Assembly (NCBI GenBank): GCA_964036295.1
Contig: OZ038473.1
Coordinates: 8,401,501-8,465,500, forward strand
Direction of reading: 5' to 3'
Source: Plumapathes pennacea
Taxonomy: Eukaryota; Cnidaria; Anthozoa; Antipatharia; Myriopathidae
Length of the DNA: 64,000 nucleotides
How positions within the stretch are numbered: the first letter of the stretch is position 1; the number at the start of each line of letters is the position of its first letter. The position numbers and the translations under genes were made by a program. The notes under the pieces were generated by a model, which was not told the origin of the DNA, made no database searches, and saw only the letters and a program-made list of their open reading frames with translations. Below are positions 11,726 to 20,605 of this stretch, piece by piece.

Positions 11726-12178
11726 TTCAGACCACGTGACCGGTAAGCTGAATAGGTCAATTCCATGTTGTATTTCGCATGAGTGTTTGAAACCAAATTT
11801 TCGCTCCACCAGACACCGTCATACAATAAACTAGCGAGTTTAAGAAACAGCTGGACGGAAGAGGATGACGGCAACGTCAGTGAAACAATAAAACTAATCA
11901 AGACAAAAGGCAGACGTGAATATCTGAAATTAACATGATCTTGGGGTTGTCGTGCTCTCGCGTGCGAGGTTCCTTTTCTGTAATTGGTCGAGTGCAATTT
12001 AAAGTGTGGTCTGCCCCACACTTACAGGCATACTTCAGTTCCTTTGAAATGTGAGCGTTACCACAGTAACCAAGTAGGATCCAAGTATAGTCAAGAATGC
12101 TCATATTTCTCGTTCACATTTAAAGTATGCTCAAACTGCACTTAGGACGTACTTTAAAGCTCTAGTGTGAACCCATCC

Positions 12179-12430
12179 ACTGTTTGTAGAAGTCAATAGA
12201 CCAAAACATAGGAACTTTCAAAAGCAAACAAAGCTGATTTAATTTTGGACCTATTAAAGCATCATTATCATGACTTGACAGGCAAATTTTTGGACGTTTT
12301 CTAGATCATTTTTCCATTGATTTTAAAGTCAACTAGAATAGCTTGAAACACAGAAAACAAGCAAACGCTCAAAACAATATTGTATTGCTAATGGTTTATT
12401 GTTTACCAATAATGCGGACCACAACATGCG
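12179..12430 (+). mobile_element. LINE endonuclease fragment (right part of the interrupted LINE)
   Basis: SLFVEVNRPKHRNF (from 12179) continues the frame lost at 7792 across the DNA transposon. Further on, in shifted frames, are HDLTGKFLDVF and FTNNADHNMRT, the region before the ISDH motif of L2/CR1 endonucleases. The homology stops at about 12430, where the next repeat unit begins. Confidence 0.7.
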
Positions 12431-12612
12431 GACTTGACAAACCGAGTTCTGGTAGGCAAGTCCCTACAACTTGGAACGTTTACCAACCTGACCATCACCA
12501 TAGGGACTTGGTCACCAAACCGAGTTTTGGGGTTCCACTTCATAAACCCTGGTCTAACTTTACCTATTTCACTGAATCGGGTCATTTTAGCAAAGAAACA
12601 TTGTGGGGCAGT

Positions 12613-12764
12613 ACCTCGGTGTAAGAACCCACAGCTGACGTCACAACCTCATATATGAACTACTCTAACCTTATAAACACATTCTGATCCCATAAACATA
12701 GGCGCATAATATTAATTCTAGCAACAATTAGTGTGATTGACTTGTGATTAAGATCATTGGAGCT
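12613..12764 (+). repeat. Left terminal inverted-repeat block
   Basis: The block from TACCTCGGTGTAAGAACCCA onward matches the reverse complement of 23139-23273 nearly base for base, and includes TAACCTTATAAACACATTCTGA. Confidence 0.8.
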
Positions 12765-12972
12765 CTGGAGCGTTGGATCAGTAGATCGCTGGAGCGTTGG
12801 ATCGCTGGAGCATTGGATCGGTAGATCGCTGGAGCATTGGATCAGTAGATTGCTGGAGCGTTGGATCAGTAGATTGCTGGAGCGTTGGATCGTTGGATCG
12901 CTGGAGCGTTGGATCAGTAGATCGCTGGAGCGTTGGATCAGTAGATCACTGGAGCATTGGATCGGTAGATCG
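12765..12972. repeat. 24-bp minisatellite, left terminus
   Basis: There are nine head-to-tail units of the type CTGGAGCGTTGGATCAGTAG(ATCG), eight of 24 bp and one of 16 bp, starting at 12765. Because 24 is divisible by three and the unit lacks stops in several frames, it creates long spurious reading frames (repeated Trp-Ser-Ile-Gly/Val-Asp-Arg) in more than one frame. Confidence 0.9.
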
Positions 12973-13496
12973 CTGCAGGTGGGAACAGAGCCAAAAGAGC
13001 CTGGGAACGATTCTCCGCCACTGCGGCCGCCATCTTGAAAATTACCCATAAGACACCTCAAAACGAGATGAACACCTTTTGACGATTTTTCATTGTTTTT
13101 TACTTCTACCTTTTACTTTTCTATATTTTTTCATTCGATATAGAGAAGGAAAGCAAGTAATTCATCCAGCTAGTGATCGATGATGAACGATGCTGGTGAG
13201 GAACTACTGTGTCAGAAAACTGACCGTGATCAACCGCCGTGAGGAATTACGCAAGGTACTATAACGATGGCCCGGGCTCATTTCCGCTGTCTCTGTGTTT
13301 GCTGAAAATAGAGATGTTTGGGCTTCCTGTGTTTTCAAGTAAACCAATGAAAAAGTGCGATACACGGCAAAAGCATGTGAAAAGCAAAGCGCCTGGCCTT
13401 TAGTGTTTTTCACTTTGGACTTCGTGCTGTCACTTGCAACACTTGGTATCCTGAGAAGTCACCTTTTTGGGTTTTACCCACAAAGATTTGGACAAC
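12973..13496 (+). promoter_or_regulatory. Presumed promoter/leader of the P-loop gene
   Basis: The stretch between the minisatellite and the ATG at 13497 has no conserved frame. It contains GCGGCCGCCATCTTG near 13022 and AT-rich tracts. Its position between terminal repeat and gene makes it the likely promoter; no core element is proven. Confidence 0.35.
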
Positions 13497-15459
13497 ATGA
13501 GTTCTTTCGATTACATCCAATCTGTAGCGGACTTGGAGAGTAAACTTGGGCAAGTCAAGATCCCATGGGAAGAGGTAGCACCACAGAACATCCAGGACTG
13601 GCTCAATACATTCGCCAAAAGTCATGGTACTTCGCATGAATTACTATTAGCAGGAATGCTGCCATCCACTGGAGCCCTCATCGGGGATACATCGGTGAAA
13701 TTGTTCGACTCTCTGAAAGAGAAGGGGAACTTATTTTTTGTTGGTCTAGCTCCATCTGGTGCCGGCAAAACGCAGGCGTGCAACATGGTCTGCGTGGAGC
13801 CACTAATCTCGCACCTCGAGCCATGCATACAAAGAAGTATCCTCATTGACTCCATATCAACAAATGGCCTCTTCAACCACTTCCAGAACAGTAAGAGAGA
13901 AGGTGAAGGGTTCATGTTCCTTTTTTGTGCATTGACGAGGGGTACTCTTTCTTGCACACGTTGATAGGTACCTCAAAATCGGCTTCGCAAACATCCGTTA
14001 CGATGGAACGCCTTTGCAAGTTATATGACAGCAATTATTGGTACTGCGTTAAGGGCCAGGGGAAACGAGTTGGTGTCCAGAGTGCCAGGATGAGTATAAC
14101 AACATTTACCACACCTAGAAGATTTCTCACTGAAATATGGCCAAAAGTTGTTCCTGGCAGGAATGGCTTGGCGGACAGGATCTTAGTGGTGTATCAGGAA
14201 CATACAACCAGGGAGATAGAAGAGATGGAGGCTTTCTCGACCCTTGTAGAGGAGGGATCAGTCAAAGGGCTAGGGACTGTGTATGAACAGATATATGTGG
14301 AGCACCATCAAGAGAACCCCATTGAATATACTCTCAGTCCCAGTGCCAGAGAACTGCATTATAAGTACTGCAAAGGACAAAACACACAAGCAGCTGCAGC
14401 TGGTGCGTTCAAGCCCGAATGCAATGCTAAGTCAACCAAAAATGCCATCAGATTGGCATTGAATCTTCACATAATTTGGCATCGTCTGGACCTTGCTCTG
14501 CAACAGTTGACAGCTCCAAAACCAAGAACTATCAGTGAGACCACTATGAGTTATGCCCTTGCACTGCATGATGCACTGCTTGCATTTGGAGGAATTGCAG
14601 AAGCGGTAAGTGTTTTGTTAGTGTTATTCTAGTAATAATTTTCTGGCCGTGGTGTAATATATAGCAGAAATCAAAAATTGAAGATAGGTATTCTGTTTTT
14701 TCAGTGGTAAACAATTTTTATGAATGAGCATATGTGGATGAGTAAAATTATAAAAATATAAAATTCAAGTCTGTCATGTAATTTTCTTTTTATCGTATAT
14801 ATACAGTCATCCCCAAAAATGTCTGCTTCAATATAAAGTTTCAAATTTCCTGTGGGTGCTAAAGGTTAATTAGGTTTTTCCATTTCTGGCAGTCTCACTC
14901 TGTCGTGATGATGGACTTGTCACCTTTGGTCCCTTTGCAGGACTTGGTCACATGACCATTTTGTGAAAGCTTTTGAGGTTATACTTAGCCAGAAGGTTTG
15001 CATAAATTAAATCAAAATAAACAATAATTGCATAATTATGTTACAATAATGTAAATCAACTTTATTTTGCAGTGTTTACAGCTCAAGAAGGGCACTGGAA
15101 TAGTGCGCATGTCTGTTTCTGAACAAGACATAAAGCACAGGATTCTTACAGTCGCAGGTCCATTCTGCAGCTCCAAGAGAGTTTATAATAGCTTTTCCTC
15201 AAGCTCAACTCCCAAACAAACGGAGGAGTATATGAGGGCACTGGAACAGGCATCCCTTGGCTCTGTGAAAAAGATTAGGAAGATGACAGTGTTCTACAAG
15301 GTGTTGCCCTCCACCCTGGTACACTCAGAGCATCAGTTGGGTAACTTCAATGTGTCCCTCAATGAGTACAAGGAGACCTTCCTGAAGAGTGACGAGTTAC
15401 TTCCATCCTCACAGAAGACCAAAATGCTCGATAAAATCACCCTAATGAAGATGAACTGA
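13497..15459 (+). pseudogene. DUF3987-like P-loop ATPase, two exons, one frameshift
   Basis: The protein is predicted at about 498 residues. Exon 1 is 13497-14605 (donor GTAAGT) and exon 2 is 15073-15459 (acceptor TTTTGCAG); the join is in phase. Walker A is LAPSGAGKTQA (about residues 84-95) and Walker B is FCIDEGYSFL (~142-151). After these come a region with TTFTTPRRFL and a helical C-terminal half. The layout resembles DUF3987 proteins, RecA-fold ATPases best known from phages and bacteria and often near primase or helicase functions. The only lesion is a one-base loss in a T run at about 13919-13926, just before Walker B. Its function here is unknown; a replication or transposition helper is plausible. 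The upstream TTG at 13467 is not needed; the ATG fits better. Confidence 0.65.
14606..15072 (+). other. Intron of the P-loop gene
   Basis: It starts GTAAGTGTT and ends TTATTTTGCAG. It is AT-rich, with no open frame of note. Confidence 0.75.
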
Positions 15460-15604
15460 GCCAGTACTTCCAAGCAGAAGGTGCAGAACTAGATTATGAC
15501 TAAATGTTAGGAACCGTCCACTCTAGGGTACACAGAAATGTAATTCATGATGACTGCTCATTTTAATCACGTAATCAAGTATTTTGAGAATCCTGTTAAT
15601 TTTT

Positions 15605-15714
15605 TTCTCTATATATTTCCTATCAGTTCATGGACCCTCTGACCCCACCCCCTCCCCACCAACCACCAACTACAACCTGCCCATCCAGAATTTCCAGTTC
15701 CCTCTGTGGTGGGG
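15605..15714. repeat. Pyrimidine-rich direct repeat, copy 1
   Basis: CATATATTTCCTATCAGTTC-type sequence, a run of CCCCACC and CCAGAATTTCCAGTTCCCTC recur in the same order at 16613-16699. Copy 1 has a longer C-rich middle. Confidence 0.8.
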
Positions 15715-15917
15715 TTTTTTGAGAATCCCGTTAATTTCTTTCCTTCCTTGAGATTTTTTATACAGCATTTTTAAATACATGTATATTGCTGTAGTTACAA
15801 TGTTAGATTCCACTGACAGATAGTCCCATATATATCAATAAGGTTGTTAAAGTTTGAGGAGAAATACAGCTTTTATCAAAACCATCATTTGCATTTACAT
15901 CCCAACAATTTATTTGC

Positions 15918-16154
15918 TTAACCTTTTCACTCCTGAGAGCAATCAACTTCAAATTTCTCTTTTCATCCTCTCACCAGAGATATATCATACAGTAAGGAGA
16001 ATTTGACATTTGATACCGTGAAAGGTGATTGAACTATGAGTTCTCGCAACATCACTCATACAGTCTTCTTGAATGGTTGAGAGAACATCACTCATACAGT
16101 CTTCTTGAATGGTTGAGAGAACTTCTATTATGAGCTCAGGAGTGAAAAGGTTAA
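15918..16154. mobile_element. TTAA-flanked MITE (piggyBac-like)
   Basis: The element begins TTAACCTTTTCACTCCTGAG and ends with its exact reverse complement, so the 20-bp termini include the TTAA target site at both ends. The length is 237 bp with no coding capacity. It contains a 36-bp perfect tandem duplication (16048-16083 and 16084-16119). TTAA and CCTTTT ends fit a non-autonomous piggyBac-type element. It sits downstream of the P-loop gene. Confidence 0.88.
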
Positions 16155-16870
16155 ATTGTTGTCAGTTTTTGCCATTTATAATAACATTATCATGATTCAA
16201 CATGACAGTACAGTATTTATTGTCAAACCAGTAGCAAGAACTATAGCAACTGCAATAGAAGTGTAAAATAAAAAAGATTGAAACACAGCTTTGTTCTTAT
16301 TACTTGCATTTGCTTTATTTTGAAAAAAAGAAAGCTTGGCAAGGGAACTTGGAAAAAGGTCAAATATATATTTTTAAATTAAACACCAATTATTGCAAGC
16401 ACATTTATAGTTTCATGGACCATGAAGCGAGTTCATATTGGGAAGGCTGGGTGTATAACCTGGGTCCAAGCACTGACAAATCTTAGAGAAAAGCAACTGT
16501 TTCGTATTTGACAAGAGCTTTTAAAATTTGATGAGATTATATCACAAGCATATTGTGTGACTCCAGAAAGTATCCAAACCCCCACCACCCCCTCACCCTC
16601 CAGAATTTCCACTTTTTCTCCATATATTTCCTATCAGTTCATGGACCCTCTGATCCCACCCCCGCCCATCCAGAATTTCCAGTTCCCTCTGTGGTGGGGG
16701 TAGGAAAATATTTTGTGGAATCACACATTAGTACTAGCATAAAATATTATTGAAAACAACTTATTATGAACTTGGGCTGTACAGTATTATCAATTCTTGT
16801 TTCATTGGGCTGTTTTGGTCACTTGAGTTTGCCCTGTCAAAAAACACATCAAGCACAGTATGTACACAGT
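16155..16870. other. Spacer between the convergent genes
   Basis: No gene is evident. It is AT-rich and contains the second copy of the pyrimidine-rich repeat (16613-16699). The polyadenylation signals of both convergent genes would be expected here. Confidence 0.5.
16613..16699. repeat. Pyrimidine-rich direct repeat, copy 2
   Basis: Same order of blocks as 15605-15714. It is preceded by a related C-rich piece (CCCCCACCACCCCCTCACC, near 16578). Confidence 0.8.
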
Positions 16871-17374
16871 TTAACTGAACCAGTTTAAACGAACTTGCTC
16901 TCTAAAATTTGTTTTAAACACTTTTTCATCATTAAGGAATGAAACGACTTTTACAGTTATTTGTTGAGGCGTTTTTGGGTGAATGTCTCTGTCATTCACA
17001 AATTGTGAATACTGTAAATAAATGATATCTATGTTGATGTCGTTGTCAGGTAAATGACTCTGTAAGAGTTGAAAGAGAACTAATTCTCCTAACAGGGTCC
17101 AGCTGTACCTGATGTCATGGCATGGTTGTTTTGAAATAAATGCCCTCCCTGAAAGGCTCCGAGTAGTCATCTGGGGTGCTCGTCTCTTCCTAGGGACTGA
17201 TGATAGGTTGAATGCACACTTCTCGGCAGTGTCATTTCTTCCATGAGGGTTCTGGCAGCCTATGCATTGACACTTAGCATTGCAACCCTTGACACTTTGA
17301 AAGCACTTGCATCTTTTTCTAAAGCTGTCACATGAGGAGATATCTTTTTCTTTCTTTCTTGCTCCTTGACCACA

Positions 17375-18061
17375 TCAACAGCTCTCTACAGTTAAGGACT
17401 CTTCAGTGGAGGTTTGCTTAATATCACTATGAGGAGTTGCAGTAGGTTGCAGTACTTCAACAGCATCATAATGACCTGGACCAGAATGATCAAATGCAAT
17501 GTACAATGGAATGCACTGCAAAGTCTCTCTTGGTGTAACTGGTATCACAGGTATATTCTCCATTTTGGATATTACAACAATGGGGGGGGGGGGGGGGGGT
17601 TTCAAGACATTGGCCATCGCAAGGGGCATTGAGTTCCCCAACTCACTGGCAAAGTAGCCATCGGTAAGAAAGGCATGTGCTTCAGTGTCAAAAGGTTGTT
17701 CATTTGTTAGGAATGCTCTGTACATGTCTGAATTTGACAACCATTCACAAACGACTAAATCCCGTAGTTTAGTACACATACTGGAAACATCTTTACAGTC
17801 TGTTAACCCCAGACCTTCAAGATGCTGAGCAACATCACTTGAAACTGATTTATCTGATAGGATTGTGGTGACTGCATGGGAAACAGATCGAAAGAAACAG
17901 TTGCCATCTGGTGGAACCTGTATGCGTGCCATGTGGTAGTTTGATAAAACATTATCCAGAGCTGTAGATTCTTGGTCACTAAAACATATCGAATTCAAAA
18001 GTGTTAATGAGCTATTTGCAAATAGAGCTGTATGTGGCTTAAATCTCTCATACTGGCCCAA
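17375..18061 (-). pseudogene. OTU cysteine protease module of the large element
   Basis: This is an OTU fold deubiquitinase-like domain. The catalytic Cys lies in DGNCFFRS and the His in GHYDAV, spaced as usual. A C19-G19 homopolymer at 17582-17600 encodes a six-proline run. The frame continues in phase on both sides: upstream across a TAG (…EELFRHI/SLGQYERF) and downstream across a TGA into the CXC cluster. The three pieces were therefore one protein. The substrate is unknown. Confidence 0.75.
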
Positions 18062-19093
18062 ACTCTAGATGTGCCGGAAAAGCTCCTCTGTGGCTTTTGA
18101 GCGATTTCTCATCCTACTTTGTTCCTCCTCATTCAAACTGCAACTCTCCTCTGTTGAGGAAGCATTCTCACAATGATCAAAAGTCATGCTCAAAATTTTC
18201 CTCATCTGATAAAACAGGTATATCGTTATTGAGATGGCCATTCAGTGTGCTAAATATTTGTTTCAGTGTTTTCTTCAGTATTGATTTCAGTTGGTTCAAT
18301 ATAATCTCCATAGCCAGTTCCATCACTGCATTCTGGTGAGTCAAAGTATGACTCCACTGGTGGCATCACTCTAATCTTTCCTTTATCTGCATCCCTTGTT
18401 GACTTTCTCATTCCAATTGTAAAAAAATACCCCAAGTAAAACCAATGCAAATTGCAGCCCAATTCTAGACTTCTTTAGAGTCTTATTTATAACCCTGTGT
18501 ATTCCTTCATTGTGATTTGTTCCTCCAGAAGGGGGGATATCTGATAGGCATCCTTTTCTACCATGTAGAAACAGTCTATTGATCTCATCAATGCCAGCCT
18601 CAGGAATTAGTTGCACACCCTCAAACTTCACTGACTTCCACTGCTTCAGGAAACTCTCAATGTTATTTTCAATGACAGGTCCTGATGGTGTTGACTTGGT
18701 CCTCTGTTTGCTTTGATCAGCTGGGTCTCTTATGACAAGCTTAAAGTCTGTTAGAATTTGCGAGTGTAGCTTTCATATAGGCAAGTGTAATGACCCCTTC
18801 TTTGGTATTGTTGTAGTGAAACGCTGTATTCCATGAAATGGGTCCAGCTTTATAAATGATCCCTCAAAAATGGAGTTCAATTTATTTCTCCACTGACAAC
18901 AATTATCAACATAAATTTGATGTATGTGACAGCCTTGATTGTCAAGTCTTTTCTTGAGGTCCTTTAGTAATCCTTCAACCACAGAGAAACTTGTCCCTTT
19001 ACAAAGTTTCCATGCTACCACAATGCTACAATCTTGGACAAAACCTGTTGAGACAAATGGCACGCTGAAGCATTTTTCTATTTTCGTGCCGAC

Positions 19094-20086
19094 AAATTGT
19101 CCCTCCCCCTCCCCCTCAGATACAATGTTGCATTTTTGTGGGCACAATGCTCTGGCCTGTCTGTTGAAACAAAAACAACATTGTGTGGAGGGGGGATCCC
19201 TCAAAATAGCGCCCATCAAGTTTTTCGTATTGCTCGCACTCTATAACACCTTGGCCGTAACTGATAGCTACGAAAAGCTTAACAACTTTTCCTCCGCTTC
19301 CCTCTTTGTGACCTTTAGCTGTGCATCCTTGCTGTAAACCTTCGCTCTTTTTGCGCCATATGTGACCTCGCGGCGACCTAGCCTGACTAAGAGGGTTTGT
19401 TTTAAAATAAAAACTGACCCCATCCAGATAAAACGCTACTGTTCTTGTCCAAACATCAGACCGGAAATGATCCTTCATGTGTCTTGCGAACTTGCGACGT
19501 TTTCGAAGGTCCATTGACGTCAACCCTTTCTTTTGTGCTTGTAGAAAAAAATACCCCTTCCGTCTTAAAAAGCACTGCACAGTTCGATTGCTGATCTTCT
19601 TCTCGTCAATATCGGCTTTAGTCATCAGTCTTTTTGAGTTACAGTTCCCTTCCTCCCGTCTTAACTGGTGTAACGCTCGAATAATGGTTCAGCTGTCTCG
19701 CTCAGATATTTTTCGCGGGCGGCCTCCGTTTCTTCTTTCCCTAGCATGTCCTATGTTTTTGTACCTGTATACAGTCGCTCGAGACACTTGGCACCTTGCA
19801 GCAATATCAGCTACCAGCAGGCATTTGTAACACAGTAAATAAGCCATGTATGCTCATGTTTCAGCGCTTAAATTCCCTCGGAACACCATCTTGTTAATTT
19901 TATAGTGATAATTTACAACACCATACGTCATTTCGCAAGAGCTTGACGTCATTGCATAAAGGCACTATGTCGCAATCAAAAGCCGTTCTGATGTTTCTAC
20001 AGTTTAATATTTTACTTTCTTGAAACATCACACTTCAAATGAACAACTGGAACAAAATATAACTGCCAGTTTAAAATTTATCGCAG
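19094..20086 (-). mobile_element. IS630/Tc1-type transposase remnant inserted in the transposase-like gene
   Basis: The minus-strand frames 19830-19625 and 19625-19116 give a helix-turn-helix (VADIAARCQVSRATVYRY), a GGRPRK basic hook, TVQCFLRRKGYFFLQAQKKG, a DDE start (VAFYLDGVSFYF) and SYGQGVIECEQYEKLDGRYF. One TGA interrupts the N-terminal part, and the region with the second Asp and final Glu is missing. The insert is flanked by a 66-bp direct duplication of host-gene sequence (19028-19093 and 20087-20152, one mismatch), far longer than the TA duplication expected of this superfamily. Confidence 0.75.
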
Positions 20087-20452
20087 ACAATCTTGGACAA
20101 AACCTGTTGAAACAAATGGCACGCTGAAGCATTTTTCTATTTTCGTGCCGACGTGTGTCAAGACTCGGGTGGAACTGCACAATCAGTGCTGTGTCTCAAC
20201 ATTTTGTTTAAGATTGTAGCTTCATTCATAACAATGAATAAGCTGTCATAGAGTTTAACCCACCTTCCATTGCACCAAAATCCAATGTTTGCAGGGACTT
20301 TAAATGTATGGTCTGCACTCAAAGAAGTAGCTATCATTTGATTCATTCTTCTTTGGTACAAGTGTTCCTTTGCAAAGTAATCTTGTATGAAGCAAGCTGT
20401 TGCTATTTTTTCCCGTCTTCTTTCCTTTTGGCAAAAAACTAGGGAATTCGCA

Positions 20453-20478
20453 TTGTTGTTGTTGTTGTTGTTGTTGTT
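20453..20478. repeat. (GTT)n microsatellite
   Basis: About eight GTT units on the plus strand lie inside a probable short intron of the minus-strand gene. Confidence 0.9.
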
Positions 20479-20605
20479 TACTTTCTCAATCCATGCTCAT
20501 CAAACAGACTCTGATGCCACAATACCTGCACATCAGCAATGGTCATTCCTGCTCTAATATGAGATGTGAAAAACTGGAATAATTCTCTGGTCACTCCAAC
20601 TCTAT

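Larger units (their letters stand above)
7793..12178. mobile_element. Autonomous THAP + YqaJ DNA transposon (ISL2EU-like), apparently intact
   Basis: The two ends are inverted repeats: GGTTCACACTAGAGCT at the left and its complement at the right, with only small differences further in. The flanks share CACTG (7789-7793 and 12178-12182), so the target duplication is ACT or CACTG depending on where the end is placed. A second inverted block (around 8146-8212 and 11707-11765, containing GTCACGTGGTCTGAAATGGG) extends the terminal symmetry, with diverged sequence between. Inside are two convergent spliced genes, a THAP-DDE transposase and a YqaJ exonuclease. From memory this gene pair is the hallmark of the ISL2EU group; the assignment should be confirmed. 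The element interrupts a LINE endonuclease. Confidence 0.85.

Noticed and set aside
12765-12972. Regularly spaced ~24-bp repeats resembling a CRISPR array
   Set aside because: Units are contiguous without unique spacers, genome is eukaryotic, and an inverted copy sits at the other end of the same element.
12757-13051. Two overlapping long plus-strand frames of Trp/Ser/Asp-Arg repeats
   Set aside because: They are produced by the 24-bp minisatellite, which lacks stops in several frames; no start context or conserved domain.
13497-15459. Bacterial or phage contamination carrying a DUF3987 gene
   Set aside because: The gene contains a canonical in-phase GT-AG intron and is embedded in eukaryotic repeats.
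17375-17377. TGA between cysteines as a selenocysteine codon
   Set aside because: Other stops and frameshifts in the same gene show decay; no evidence for recoding.
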